Source: Holacanthus passer
Taxonomy: Eukaryota > Chordata > Actinopteri > Pomacanthidae
Reading direction: 5' to 3'
Length of the DNA: 64,000 nucleotides
NCBI GenBank assembly: GCA_025331565.1
Contig: JAFREQ010000044.1
Coordinates: 1,736,001-1,800,000, forward strand
Below, one piece after another: positions 24,201 to 37,740 of this stretch. The notes beneath the pieces are model-generated. The model had not been told where the DNA came from and searched no databases. It saw nothing but the letters and a program-made list of their open reading frames with translations. Numbering within the stretch: the first letter of the stretch is position 1; every line of letters begins with the position of its first letter. The position numbers and the translations under genes were made by a program.

Positions 24201-27200
24201 ATGAGGTATCCGGACTTCTCACTACCCAGATTAATGAGGTCATCCATCATGGCGCCTGCCCATGCATGCTAGTCGGCAATTCTTCCCGTCTACTGTCCAC
24301 CCTGACTCTGTAATCCCTGCTGGGTGAGCAGGCGAGGCCCTACCTGGCCAACCATCTGAGCCTCTGTCAGCCTCAATGACACGGCTCTGTCAGCCACCCT
24401 CGGTGTGGCTGCAGCAGCCTGTAGAGTCGAGCACACTGCAGAGTACACACAGTACCCGGAAACCAGCCAGCTCCTGTCCATAATGGTTAGACTTCATGTG
24501 GTTTCCTCCTCTGCCATTTTCAGCTTGGTTCAGTTTCAGCCGGAGATCTTGAGGAATGTGGATATGGCATGGTCTGAGATTAGAAACGGCCCCGGATAGA
24601 GAAGATTTCAAGAACGTACAAGATGATGTGTTTAGTTTCAAAAGCTCTTTATTTCTCTTCTTGTACAGTTGGGACATTTTAAGCATGCACAAAACGAATC
24701 CAATGAAAGAGGTCAAAGCCAGATTACTATTTTATTTATGATGAATGTGAAACAGGAGGGCAATGCTCTCTTGCAAGTTCTCTGCGCATATTTGAGGCGT
24801 ATGAGTGGTGGGTGAAAACTGGTTATGTGTACAATGAACGAGCGCAAAATGTAACACGACCCCCAGCCTCACTAAGCTTCTCTAACCCCGCCTTGAGCGT
24901 GTTCAAGGTGGCACTTAGAGCTTCAGCCACCGAGTCAGTCTTCTGTTTGACTTTAAGCTTCACCTGTGACAGCTGGGCCTCTGTTGTCATAAGCCAGTGC
25001 CTTTCTCTGCATGACTGGAGACCATTACCAAGTGATTATATTAAATGATGGCATGGAAAACTTCATTGGGCTTCAGTTTGTATGCAGGACGTACTACAAT
25101 AGATTTCATCTCCCCAGACAGAGAAAAAGAGTGCTAGTTATGCCTGTCAGCCCCGGTCATTATGGCCTGCTAGACGTCCCTGCACCTGGAGAGACGTCAG
25201 CTTGTCCTCTGTGTTTTGTCCGCCTGTCTGTCTTCCCCTGCCTAATGGAGAGAAGAAGTGACCTGGAGAGGCAAAGTCAGCTGCCAGAATTAAAAACAAT
25301 TCATGCAAGGATTGTCATGGGTCTCGTGATTGAGTAGGAAGTGTTAGATTCGCGCGAGGACCAAACGACGGCAGGAAGCCAATCTTGCGAGGCGCAGTGT
25401 AAAGTTATGGGTGTGGGCGTTTTCCCTCTTTAGATGTGAATCTTGAAGTCAAAACAAATCTTTTGGAGAAACTAGATTAAATCACGGTGGTCTAAAGAAT
25501 GCGGCCTCAAATCAGCTCTGGGAATGTAAACACTGTGGGAAACTATTACATGCTTCAAATTGTTGCCATATGACATCTCAACCAGAAAAACAGCTCAATC
25601 ACCTTGAGAGTTAGATAAGACGTTGCGGTGCATTAGCTGAGCAGCTGGCCAGGTTGAATGTCTTCAATAGTATAGTTTTGTCCCACTAAACCACTGCTTT
25701 ACAGCTGATTTTCTTTTGCCATCGAACTTGACCATGAACAGATAACATACACTGTCAAGGGAGGGCTAATCCTCCAGCCTGGATAATTGCCAAATCCAGA
25801 ATTCAATCAGCCCTCCTTCCCCCAAGGATATCTCTCCTCCTGAAGGACTTTGTGGCTCTGAAGACTCGTCTTCCTCAGACGGAGCCCAGCCTTGAGTCCT
25901 ACCCTCTCTGTGCAGTGATTTCTAATTATTACTCGATGGAGAAATGACTGACATTTTTCTCCCTCAGAGTGAGAAATGAGTCGGTGGCTGTCATGGCCGT
26001 GCTTGCGTCTGAGCAGCGACTACGCCAACTGTTCCGACTGAACTCCTCCTGAGACACGAGTTGCAGGCCCACGCCAGTTGAGCTGCCATGTTGACTTTGG
26101 AGGAGGACGAGAGAGAAAGGGGGAGACAGACTTTTAAGTCACTTGGCTTGGCTGTCTGTTGAATGTCGGAGGTTTACCTTGGGCTGTGACCAAATGCTCT
26201 TACAACCCACTGATCAGCAGGCTAATGGAAAACCATAACAATAGCTGCATGGCTGCGTTAATGCATCATGTTGTGCTGACATCTTCCTCCACTTTTATGT
26301 GTCTAATAGTTTTCGCTCTTGTGTGATCTACACATGTTTAATGCCTCTGGTCTCACCATCTATTCTTTAAAGCTGTCAGATCTTTTCGCTCTCACTTCAT
26401 TTACATAGATTGTTTTTTAAGTCTGTCTGTGGGGGGTTAATCTGGCTTGCAAGTAGACAGCAGGCATAAAGAAATGATAAGACTCTAATTGCCTGTAAAT
26501 GGCAATCGCTCACGCAGAGACCACATGCAAGTAAGGACGAGAGGAATGGGAGAGCAGGAAAAAGCCTAAAGCAGGAGGAGAAGTGCAGCGCAAGAACAAT
26601 CACAGTTGTTTTGTTTGAGTTGTTCAACCCATCTCTCCGTCGTTCCCTGGAGGCTGAGCTGCACCGACGCAGCATTCAGGGAAAACAGAGTTGAATCGGG
26701 AGGAGCCAAAGCTTAAGCAATCAAACAATGTTTAGCATGGAGGAAAATTAGGTTCCCTCGCTGTCTGCTTTCTCTTCAGTCTCAGTTTGTTCCAATCTGC
26801 AAGCCTGAAGCTGATGGCCCCTCCCTTCACTGATCTGCTCTATATCAGGAGCCCCGCTGTTTGAACTAATGGCGAAAGTAATTAAATGTCGGGTGTTGTA
26901 GCCCGGGGCAAGAGAGAGGGCTGTTGTGCACAAGCAGAGATACTGTGTCGGTTTTGCATTTCCCTAACGTTAGTAGCCATGATGATTCTTCTCAGTGCTT
27001 TTAACAGCAGATGACTTTGCCGTCTTTCTTCAGTAATATAAACAAAAGCATGACTGAGGTCATCTCGTCATGCCCTTTCACTCCATTTACTGGTCCTCAT
27101 CCGCCCATCTCTCTCTGTTTCCCACACTCGGAAGTCTCTGACTCTGCACCAGCCGGCTTTGGTCCGGTCTGCCTTGCTAATCTGGTCTCACAGTCCAGAC

Positions 27201-28689
27201 AATGTCACTGGAGGTCAAACAACATTCAATATAAAAGCCTAATGCGTGCACAAGACCAAAGCCTTCCAGAGTAACAGTGAGTGAAAGATGAAACCCCACT
27301 ATAACAACTTACAATGCAAATTGCTGCATGCCATCTAGTTTTTTTTGCCTCTTGTGGCACTCTCAATAACTTTCCTCTGGCAGAAACGTCAGCAAATAAT
27401 ATAATAACTATACAAATGTCCTCATGTGAACTGGTGGATTGAGAAATATCCGATGAGAGCGAGACTGTGTTTAAATATTAACACACTGATGATGACCCTT
27501 GCTGCCCTCGGTCTGAGGTTTTGCTTCCGTCTCTGCTGAGATCCGCTGACAACACTTCCCATCATCACTTGGGCTAAAACAGAAGCCTGTGGTGCGTTAA
27601 AATGCCAATGCAAAGCAGATGTGGTTGCAAGAAGCCGTGGACATTTTTTTTCAAAGAGCTGGACGTGTAACAGGAGTGAGGACGCGACCTGTTGTGACTG
27701 CTTAGAGCTCAAAGCCCCTGATGTGACAACAAGACTGAGTGTGTGACGAGGCCATTTTAACTAAATGAGACTCTGAGACAGAAATAACTTCAGGACGGGA
27801 ATGGCATTTTTCGAATTCATTTGGTTTTGTAACAGCCTCCTAGCTGAGGAGACACCCTCTTTCGCAAGTTTACACATTTGTGCTTTGCAGAAAGGTGGTC
27901 ATTACTTTGTACATTCCTCTCGTCTGCAGAGTAAAAGATTGCTTTAATAAGTAATGAATGCATAATACAATATGCATACACACATTTTGGATACTGCTTG
28001 ATTGTTTGATGTGCAAGTGATGGCTGTGTGCTGTTAAGGAGTAAAGGAGTTGAGTTTTCCGTGGGAATAATTGGAATTAAGAAAACGACAGGAAATGAAC
28101 CACCCGGCCCAGAGAAGTGAGGTTAGATGGTGGTAAAATAAAACGAGCGGCTGGTGATAACAAGGCTGCAGCTACAGTCAGGCTGTCTGATGGTGAGGTT
28201 TATTGTGTACCTCCTCGGGCCCACAGGCCTTGTCATGGGAATGCATACATAGTCATTAGGCTGTGATAGATCTCCTGGAAGCAGAGCAACTTTTAACCAC
28301 AAATGGGGATTAAGCTTGATTTTAACTGTAGAATTAAGGGATTGGTTTTAAGACTGCAAACTTCCTCACACTCCAGCACAAATATTTACTGCTTTTTTTT
28401 TTTAAATGGCTCTGTGAGCTGTTTTGGGGAAGGGGTAAACAGCTGTAGACTGTTCCCCTTTACTATCTGATGAACAGAAACATGTGAATGCCCCTGCTTG
28501 ATTTAAATAAGGGGCCTTAGCACCCTCTTGTGAAACAATTTTGCAGCACAAAATCATTGTCATCATGTTTTTAGCTGCGAGCAGAACCTTTAAATTTCGG
28601 TTTGTGTGTAATGGAAGATACCTAAGATGACATGTGATTCATTGAGACTCGTTGCAATAACGTCATCCTCTCCTTCTCTGTCTGTGCAG
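12242..28689 (+). other. rhbdf1: rhbdf1 intron 1 (16.4 kb)
   Basis: Starts with GTAAGTTT and ends with TCTGTCTGTGCAG. I find no confirmed exon of another gene in it. Simple repeats: (GGAA)n at 12273-12296, a CT/CA-rich acidic-codon look-alike at about 12745-12800, (CA)n at 16731-16745, and a CA/TG inverted pair near 19160-19201. Segments such as 20280-20560, 21840-21990, 22070-22200 and 25790-26000 have the AT-mixed, homeobox-word-rich look of conserved non-coding elements, so long-range enhancers are likely. That is inference, not shown by the sequence alone. Confidence 0.6.
12273..12296 (+). repeat. (GGAA)6 microsatellite just downstream of rhbdf1 exon 1
   Basis: Six GGAA units in a row about 30 bp into intron 1, inside the CpG-rich promoter block. 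GGAA is the core recognised by ETS factors, so a tandem run next to a start site could have regulatory effect or be a neutral microsatellite. Confidence 0.9.
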
Positions 28690-28717
28690 CTGGCAGGCCT
28701 GGGGTGGGACAGAGAAC

Positions 28718-31700
28718 ATGGCTGAACCACGGCGGGAGAGCACCAGCAGCCTGCAGAGGAAGAAACCTCCCTGGCTCAGACTGGACATTCCCACGGCTCA
28801 GATGTCACTAGACGAGCCTCCCACTTTTGTTCAGGTGCTCTGTCTCGCCGAGTCCCCTTCTTTCTTTTTGTCACTTTTGTCATTTTTGTCGTGACCTGCG
28901 TTCACACTTTTCCTACGTGTCCTTCCTCGTGCAGCCGATGAAGAGGCAGGGGTTCCTGCGCAGTATCAGCATGCCAGTGGAGACCTCTCACCTCCAGTCC
29001 CCACCCCGCGACCTCTTCGACACCCGGCGGCCTGTCCTACAACGCCAGTCATCCATCACTCAGACCATAAAGAGGTAAATCCAGTTAGCAATACACTGAA
29101 TTTGTATATTAATATCTTGATGTATGTTGTTTGTAGCACGCTTCAGGATGATAATATGAAGCTTGCAGATATTGTTTTTATACATCTGATAGACTGCAGT
29201 ATGTGTTTTGAGTTTGCAGATTATGGAATGAAACGCTATTTAATATAAGCACATGCTTAAGATTCATGAGATAAATGGAAGATGTTGTTAGCCTGTCTCC
29301 TTGCTTTCCTTACTTTTTTCCAAATTGCATGGCTGTTTCTGATTAAACATCTTAATGTCATCTGCCTGGTAATAGCTTTCCTGATATTGTAAATCTCAAT
29401 AAAAAAAACAAGTCTCATCCTAACCGTCTGCTTTGCTCCCTCTGCATGATGGCTACAGCGCTGTCCAGCTGCACTTTTCCTTCTCACTGCCTGTTGTTAT
29501 CTTCTCTCTTTCCTTCTCCTTCCTCCTGTTCCTTCTCGCCACCTTCCGGCCCTGCTCTGCCTGGTCACAGCAGCAGAAGGGTGCACTTTGAGCGGATTAA
29601 CACGGTGCCCATTAAGGGCCAGCGGGCTGCTCGCCGTAGCATCAGGAAACATCACTCGCTCTCCAGAACCCTGCTCAGGTACGGCAGGAAGCCCCTCACA
29701 TGACTGCAAGTGGAGTCAGATGTGTGTACTTACTTATTTAGGAAATAAGTGAGGATACTGTATGTATGTTTAGCTTACAATGTTATATATGACCATCGTG
29801 ACTAATTTGAATTTAAAGAGGACATATGAGACACACATCACAAGATACACAAGAACTGTTGTTTGTCACTCAGTCACCAGCTGTTGCAGCTGTGTGTCAC
29901 TGCCACAACGACTTCTTTTGAAATGAGTCAGATGAGGACCTGAAACCAAAAGCATTTTCCTGTTACAAATTCCTCTTTATTCAGAGTTACAGTAATGACC
30001 CACTCGGGCAGTGGGAGAGAGCACACGTTTCCTTACACGTCTGTCAAACAGCACTTGTCACAAGAAGTTGCTGCTTCTGAGTGGTACTTGTTAGTGAGCC
30101 ACTGTTTTAAGGCTGACATGCCGGGTCAGGACAATATTCAACCATCTAACCAAGGTTGGCGACATACGGACATATATGCTAGAATATTAGTGTTTTGAAT
30201 ATCACTGTACAATCATGTCACTGACACGTAGTTTAAGACTGACACCGACAGAAAGACTGAGCTGGTGAGGAATAGATTTTGAACTGAACTTCACTAAACA
30301 TTCACTCTGCAGATGGTAATTAGTGTAGAAACGACTCGCTTGCCTGAACTTTCCTTTGAAGAATTTTTCCACTTCCACTTCCTGCCCTCGGGGTGCAGTA
30401 ACATTGTTTGCTCTGGTACTTATTAGGCTTCAAGTGTTCAACAACAACGTGATTGTATGTTTATTCATCAAGTTTTAGTTGAAGGGGTTGAAGATGTGGA
30501 GTAGGACACGATTAAACATCCCTCATCATCAGATTTGCTTTCTGCTTGTCAGGAAACTCTGAATACGTTGGATTGTAATTGCAGCATTAGAACTCCACTA
30601 ATCCGTCCCTCGGTTTCTGTTTCTTTGACCTTTGACTCTCCACCATGCATTCAACGTGTGTGAGAGTGTGTGTACCTGGCTACCTGTCTTTCCCGGTGTG
30701 TCTGGACATAAACATGCCCAGACTTGTTTCCTCTACTGTGCCTATTATTTGCACTAGGGCACTTTTTTTTTTACATCCTGGGAAGTTTGGTCTGATAAGT
30801 CCCACATTTGTTTTCCAACCCACTCTTCCATATACAAGGCTCTTAACAATGAGTGTGTCTGTATCTCTTCGGCAAGTTTCACCAAGCCAGATAGCATTTA
30901 ATCTCTGCGTGAGAAATGAAGCAGGTGTGACCCAGAGCTGAAAGGTCAGTTTTTGTGGTGTTAGGGGAACAGCGGACTGGTTCGGGGTCAGTAAGGACGG
31001 TGATGCCACCCAGAAATGGCAGAGGAAAAGCCTGCGCCACTGCAGCCTGCGCTACGGAAAGCTGAAGCCACAGGTGATCCGAGAGATGGATCTGCCCAGC
31101 CAGGACAACATCTCCTTAACCAGCACTGAGACCCCACCTCCTCTCTATGTCCCCTCCTCACAGCATGGCATGCAAAAGGTAAAGGAATATATGGGTTGAT
31201 TTGTTAATGCTGTTCTTATTTGAATCCATATTTATTCTAAGAAATATGTTGTGCAGATAGTCATGTGCTTGAACTTGATGTTTTAGAATATATCAACTGG
31301 GATATTAACTTGACATATTGCTTACTTTGCCTCTTGTGTTAAATTGATCTTTAGCAGCATGTGTTCAACGCCTGGGGTCAAATATGATAATCCATGTTGT
31401 TTGGCTCTTTCTAACTAAGATCGTGGACCCATTGGCGCGAGGACGAGCCTTTCGTATGGTGGAGGAGGTGGACGGCTACAGCGTGCCTCAGACCCCCATC
31501 ACCCCTGGAGCCGCCTCGCTTTGCTCTTTCACCAGCTCCCGCTCAGGTCTCAACCGACTGCCTCGCCGACGGAAGAGAGAGTCTGTGGCAAAGATGAGCT
31601 TCAGGGCCGCAGCAGCACTGGTGAAGGTGAGTCAGAGGGATGAGATCCACTGAACAGATTAAATACAAATATGCGCTTGTAAAAATAATATGTGATAAAT

Positions 31701-34700
31701 AAACAGGGAAATAAGTGGGTAAAAACACATATTGTGTACATCTTCCTGTCTGTACTTATATTTGACTTTTTGACACTGCATTACTTTGTAACCAACTGAT
31801 GGAAAGTCTTTATCTTAATCTTTATATGTGTGTGTTTGTCAGGGGCGCTCATTACGAGAAAGCACTCTAAGACGGGCCCAAAGACGCAGCTTTACCCCAG
31901 CCAGCTTCATGGAGGAGGACATGGTCGACTTTCCTGATGAGCTGGACACATCTTTCTTTGCCAGAGTAAGGCAGGAAAAACAATGTTGTCATGCTGTCTT
32001 TATTATGTGACCATGTTTATTTCTTATTTAGTAATAATTCTCATTTTAAAACCCAATGAGATAACAATTTTTTGGACCTCTACTCACTATTTTCTTTCCG
32101 CTATGTTTTTTTCTAGGATATTCTGATGCAGGAAGAATTGTCCACGTATGCAGACGAAGTGTTTGAGTCTCCGTCTGAGGCGGCCATGAAAGAGGCAGAG
32201 CCCAGCAGCAAGAAGGATGAGACGGAGCTGACAGGCAGCGCCCTAGATAAGACAGAGCTGGAGAGAAGTCACCTCATGCTGTAAGTTACTGAAGTGTAGC
32301 CACAGTGTTGGTCATTCAGGCTGTGCTCACACCGACATTTTTGAAATAATGAATAATGATGACCCATCCATGTTACTGGAAAAATTTTCACTGTGAGACT
32401 TGCACATAATGACAAACCAACCAGCATGAGTCAACATAAGAAAAAGAAATTAAAGATTTGGTTTTCTCAACTTTATCAATAACCAATCTGACAGAATTAT
32501 GAACATATTGATCTGGTTGGTGATACAGCCTGATGATATCCCTGAACCCTTGCAAGTAATCGAGTGGATAAAAATCTTTTTCAAATTGTAATTTCAAAGA
32601 TTACATGATGAACAAAGGTAAAGCTTAGCTGTCTCTTTTCCTTTCTGTCACTCCCTCTCGTCTCCTCTGTTAACTCCTCCAGACCTCTGGAGCGAGGGTG
32701 GCGTAAAGCCAAAGAAGGAACTCCAGGACCACCAAAGGTGCCCCTGCGGCAGGAGGTGGTGAGTGTTACCGGACAGCGGCGTGGGCAGCGCATCGTTGTG
32801 CCTGTCAAGAAGCTATTCGCCCGAGAGAAGAGGCCTTATGGATTGGGCATGGTCGGGAAGCTCACGAACCGCACCTACCGCAAGCGCATTGACAGCTACG
32901 TCAAGAGGCAGATAGAGGACATGGATGACCATAGGTACTGCACATCCCCACATATCTGACTAATGAGCTCCTTCTCTCTGCTTTTCCTCAGTGGATGACG
33001 CTGATGGATGATGAGCGCTGCTGTTCTTTTTTAAAATACACGCTCTCTGTCTCCCCTAGGCCTTTTTTCACATACTGGATCACCTTCGTCCATTTGCTCA
33101 TCACCATCCTGGCAGTATGCATCTATGGCATCGCGCCAGTGGGTTTCTCCCAACATGAGACGGTTGATTCTGTGAGTAACGGCTCAGTTGTGATGTTAAC
33201 ACACTTTCACAATATTCTTATTCTTCTTACAGCTCATTTTATACTGATTGTGCTCTTTATGGTTTGCATTTCTTCCGATTTAGGTTTTAAGAAACAAAGG
33301 TGTGTATGAAAATGTCAAGTTTGTACAGCAGGAGAACTTTTGGATCGGGCCGGGTTCGGTAAGCTTTCTTCTCTTTATAGTTTTTTACGCATAAAAAAAA
33401 AAGTACAAGCAATAACCATGTCTTTATATTTACATTTATTTAAATAAATACTACATTTTCGACTTTTGCATTTATCTATCCATTGTTAGGAGTCTCTGAT
33501 CCACTTGGGGGCCAAATACTCTCCGTGCATGCGGCAGGATAAGCAGGTGCATGATCTTATCAGGGACAAGAGAGCTATCGAACGCAACTCTGCCTGCTGT
33601 GTGCGGAACGATCGCTCCGGCTGTGTCCAGACCTCAGAGGAGGAATGCTCGGTCTGTAAACAAACCCAGGTCTTATTTGTCGTCAATGACCTTTATAATT
33701 CAACGACTGATGGAAGTTGTGGGCAATCTAACCCCCTCTGCTTGTGGTTTTATTTCTAGAGTACTCTAGCTGTGTGGGTAAAGTGGCCGAGGCATTCCAG
33801 CACTCCCCAGTTAAATGGTAAAGACAGACAGTATGGCTCTGTGTGCCATCAGGACCCCAGGTACGACGTAATAGCATAGTTCTTCCATTTCAAAGTGCAC
33901 AGTATAAATTAATATCACTGGTTGGTAAATATAATATGTGTTTGTTACTGTTTATCTCATTACAGGATATGTCTAGAGCCTGCCTCAGTATCACCTCATG
34001 AATGGCCCGATGACATCACCAAATGGCCGGTGAGTACATCAAAACCCTGTCTGGTGTTCAGACATAAAGCGGAGACTCAGGATGGAGATTATAGATCAGG
34101 TTGTCTGTAAAGTTATACCACAGGTCTAACTACTGTCTGACCTCGATTGAATGCTTGGAGGAATTAATTATCTTTGTTCCATTATTAAAAAAAAAATAAC
34201 AGATTTGTTTAAGGAACATAGTTAAAGCTGGAAAACAATTACATAATGATTGATGGAGTCCTTCCGGGCAAATATGCAAAAGCATTGCATGCACCACAAT
34301 GGAGATAATTTGCCAGTGGATAATTTTACGAGCAGCATATTTCAGTCTTCATTCTCAGTGTAATCCAGTGCTAGAATTGTTTAACAACAAAGACAGGTTA
34401 GTCTTCTTTCTCAGTGACATGCTACTGCTGTATTATAATCTCAATAAAACCCACACACAGTTTAAACAAGCCAGTTTGTGAAGGGTGTAGCAGAGTTGTA
34501 CAAATAGTTTTTTTCTCTCACTACTCCACTATTTTGTTTTGAATGGGGCTCTGGGATAGATTATGAAACAGGTTATCTAAAATCTAAAAAACTGCTCTTG
34601 CTTTTAGATTTGTACCAAGTACAACACAGGGAACCACACCAACCTGCCTCATGTAGACTGCACCATCACAGGCCGACCCTGCTGCATTGGAACCAAAGGG

Positions 34701-37077
34701 AGGTGAGAAGAGCCTATGAATGAACCTATGACAAAAATCTACCCTTTGCTAGTGAGATACATGATGTATGACTAGTTTCCTAATTTAGTAATTGCTGCTT
34801 TTTTTTTTTTTTTTCAAGGTGTGAAATCACATCCCGGGAATATTGCGACTTCATGAAGGGCTACTTTCATGAGGAGGCGACTCTCTGCTCTCAAGTAAGC
34901 AACTTTCTCCTTATTATACATTAATGAGACATTTTATTCTCTCATGGTTAAAAAAAAGGGAGCAAAGCTGTTTAATGCAAAAAGTGTAAAACTTAATTTG
35001 TGCTGCATCTGTTGCTATTTTTTATCCGGTGCACTATTTTCAGTACTTCCTCAAGACCAGAACAGATTATGTGAGAACTCACCAAAACATTTCCCTGTAG
35101 GAAATTTATAGAGTCTTTATTTGCATGACATTTGTGATCTTTGATTGTCACATTGATAAACTGTGTCATATCTTTCCTTTCCTCTGTCCTTCTGCAGGTG
35201 CACTGCATGGATGATGTATGTGGACTGTTGCCTTTCCTCAACCCTGAGATCCCAGATCAGTTTTACAGGCTCTGGCTCTCACTTTTCCTACATGCTGGGT
35301 GAGTCAGTCGCTGTCAGGAACGTGGAAAATAGTTCTGCTTATTCTAAGGTTTGCCTGATAAAAGAATGGGATATGTTTGATTGTACTATTGAAAGTTAAA
35401 TTCAGATAGTTCTTTTGAAATTATTATATTTTGTGTAGTTATTTTTTCAAGTCAATAAAAAAATGGGATAAAAATGAAAAAAACTGTGTGAAGCACTTAC
35501 CTTCCATAGTACAAATAAAAACCTTGCTAACCAGGAGCACAGTTTAGCACATAAGGTCAACGTATGAATCAGCCAAAACATCATTTTAAAAGAGCTGAGC
35601 TTTATCTCAGCCGAATGTACTGGATCAGTGTTTTCAAGGCCTGTGTTTGTACCCAGCGGTGAGGAACAGGATGATTAAAAGATCAGAATCAGTGTCAGGT
35701 TTATTGGCCAAACACGATTCACACGTGGAAGGAAATTGAGTTCAGTTGTCAGTAGCTCTTGGTACATTCATAGTCACATCAACAACAAAACAGATGCACA
35801 GGAAGATAAAGGGACATTCGGTAAATATAAGAGACAGATATATAAACAGAAGAACAATGAGCAGAACAAAAAAAACACAGTGGCTACAGGTGAGGTTATT
35901 GGTTGTTAACTGTATGTATAAGAAATGCAGGAGTGCATGGTAGCACAAAAAATATTGTAAATATATCACTGGTAACTGGATAAAGTGTTTTACCAAAGTA
36001 CTTGGATATTCCTGCATTTAGTCAGCACAAAGAGTTGACCTCACTGTTAAGAGGAGCAGTGCTTCATCTTCACGCTGTCTGTTATCTGTCTCCTGGGTAA
36101 TTAAACAAAGTGCCCTCGCTACACGAACCCATTAAGCTTCAATGAGATAGAGACCGATTTTGTTGATGGGCAAAGTCATCAGGCTGTTGAGGGGTTTGAC
36201 TCTTCTACACAGGGGAATTATCTTCCCGACACGTGCAGCTTTTCACCCACATACTCGCACATATTGGTCACATTGCACACACATGAGCACTTTGTCCATG
36301 TCTGTCCTCCCAGGATCCTTCACTGCCTGGTGTCGGTGGCTTTCCAGATGACCATCCTGAGGGACCTGGAGAAGCTGGCGGGCTGGCTGCGCATCTCAAT
36401 CATTTACATCCTCAGTGGCATCACTGGCAACTTAGCTTCCGCCATCTTCCTGCCCTACAGAGCAGAGGTGATCACGCTCGCACAACATCAGTGCAGAAAT
36501 ATAACAGTGCGTTTATGAGTCATACTATGTGTGTCAGAGATATCTCTTTGGGAGATCATCAGGTTTACTGAGAACACCATATAATACAAATAGCTTTAAA
36601 ACCATGTGAACATATTTTTGTATCTTTACGTCCTTCTCTCTGCTGTCTGTGTCTCAGGTGGGGCCAGCCGGCTCTCAGTTTGGGATCCTGGCCTGCCTCT
36701 TCGTGGAGTTGTTTCAGAGCTGGCAGATCCTTGCCCAGCCCTGGAGGGCCTTCACCAAGCTGCTGTGTGTGGTGCTCTTCCTCTTTGCCTTTGGACTGTT
36801 GCCCTGGATCGACAATTTCGCCCACATTTGCGGCTTCATCTCTGGCTTCTTCCTGTCCTTCGCCTTCTTACCCTACATCAGCTTCGGCCGCATGGACCTG
36901 TACCGCAAACGCTGTCAGATCATCGTCTTCCTGCTGGTGTTTGTCGGGCTCTTTTCAGGCCTTGTGGTGCTCTTCTACGTCTACCCGATCAAGTGTGAAT
37001 GGTGCGAGTTGCTCACCTGCATCCCTTTCACGGACAAATTCTGCGAGAAGTACGACCTCAACGCTCACCTCCACTGA
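28718..37077 (+). CDS. rhbdf1: iRhom1, inactive rhomboid protein (RHBDF1), complete, 18 coding exons
   Basis: Catalytically dead rhomboid-like protein of the ER and secretory pathway that controls ADAM17 maturation and EGF-family ligand trafficking. Coding exons: 28718-28834, 28935-29074, 29571-29678, 30965-31178, 31420-31626, 31843-31965, 32117-32280, 32683-32934, 33060-33171, 33284-33358, 33490-33651, 33760-33860, 33966-34029, 34608-34702, 34819-34894, 35198-35298, 36314-36467, 36658-37077. All are in phase: 894 residues, or 858 without the cassette exon at 29571 (human 855). The cytosolic tail is ~440 residues, with the 14-3-3-like RSISMP, RGTADWFGVSKD and the basic FAREKRPYGLG. TM1 is about 443-470, then a Cys-rich luminal iRhom domain with GCVQTSEEEC and GRPCCIGTKGRC, then a rhomboid core. 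The catalytic GxSG is replaced by GPAG (757-760), so it is an inactive member, while NFAH retains the histidine. The donor after exon 11 (GTCTGT) is weak but phase-correct. Confidence 0.97.
29571..29678 (+). other. rhbdf1: In-frame cassette exon in the iRhom1 cytosolic tail
   Basis: 108 bases (36 codons) flanked by TGGTCACAG and CTCAG/GTACGG. Both neighbouring junctions are phase 2, so it can be included or skipped without a frameshift. Skipping joins TQTIK-R directly to GTADWFG, the arrangement I remember for mammalian iRhom1. The encoded segment is strongly basic (RRVHFERINTVP, RRSIRKHHSLSRTLL) and Ser-rich in a phosphorylation or 14-3-3-like context. Tandem AG acceptors (CACAG/CAG/CAG) could add or remove one or two residues. 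Confidence 0.75.
35680..36010. repeat. Fish interspersed repeat in an rhbdf1 intron
   Basis: Begins with AGATCAGAATCAGTGTCAGG followed by TTTATTGGCCAAACACG and AAGGAAATTGAGTTC, words I recognise from a very common short teleost repeat (aatcaggtttattggccaa type). The remainder is A-rich and carries no protein. Borders are approximate. It lies in the intron between 35298 and 36314 and explains the long open frames seen there. Confidence 0.65.
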
Positions 37078-37740
37078 AATGTCGACAGTGTGAGCACAAC
37101 AGGAAGGCAACAGGTCAAAAGATGTGGACTGACCAATGACATCAGCCAGTCTGTGTCTCCACTCTGCCCCTGTGTGACTGGGGGACTGTCCCCTTCTCTG
37201 TGAACAGTGACAATATACTTGTGTTTTTTTTACTCTTGTCTGTATGAATACCTATGCCACTCATCTTAAGGACTTCCTTTTATCACCTCCCCGTTCACCG
37301 GTAGTCATTGTCACTCCTTCACTGTCCAGAGTGAAACAAAGGTATGGCACTTCTGAACCTCATCAAAGCTCCCAGCTGCCCTTTACATATGAGGCAGGAA
37401 TTAGAGAAGCCAGTGCTGGTACAGAGAGAAGGATATTTTTTTTACATTCACAGTCCAGACAAAGGTTTTATTATTATTCAGGCAACCTCATACAGAAGCA
37501 GGGACAAAAATCAAATATTGATACCTTTGGTGCCTTGTTGATAAATGTACCAACTACTGCCATATTTTTGTTACATTATGCTGAGCACTCGAATGTTTTC
37601 TTTTATTTGTTTATTGCTTCTCAAGAAGTGATGATTGTTTTGAACTCGGTAGTGTTTTAGCTACCTGTCTACTCACATGTAACTGAAAAAAACAACAGTA
37701 AAAAAAAAAAAATCTACAAATTAAAATGGTCTGTGACTTT
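37078..37740 (+). terminator. rhbdf1: rhbdf1 3' UTR with ATTAAA poly(A) signal
   Basis: Non-coding sequence after the TGA. An A-rich stretch is followed by ATTAAA at 37720-37725 and a GT-rich GGTCTGTGAC, which suits cleavage near 37740. Open frames within it are shadows. Confidence 0.55.

Noticed and set aside
35742..36017. 91- and 65-residue frames in the rhbdf1 intron
   Set aside because: They fall inside an interspersed repeat and encode nothing recognisable.
36230..36235. CACGTG E-box in rhbdf1 as a downstream aanat2 enhancer
   Set aside because: The zebrafish aanat2 downstream module combines an E-box with several TAATC/T sites. No TAATC cluster was found around this one.
36606..37093. 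Long alternative frames over the last rhbdf1 exon
   Set aside because: They are shadows of the GC-rich terminal coding exon. The frame giving NFAHICGF and the TM helices is the real one.
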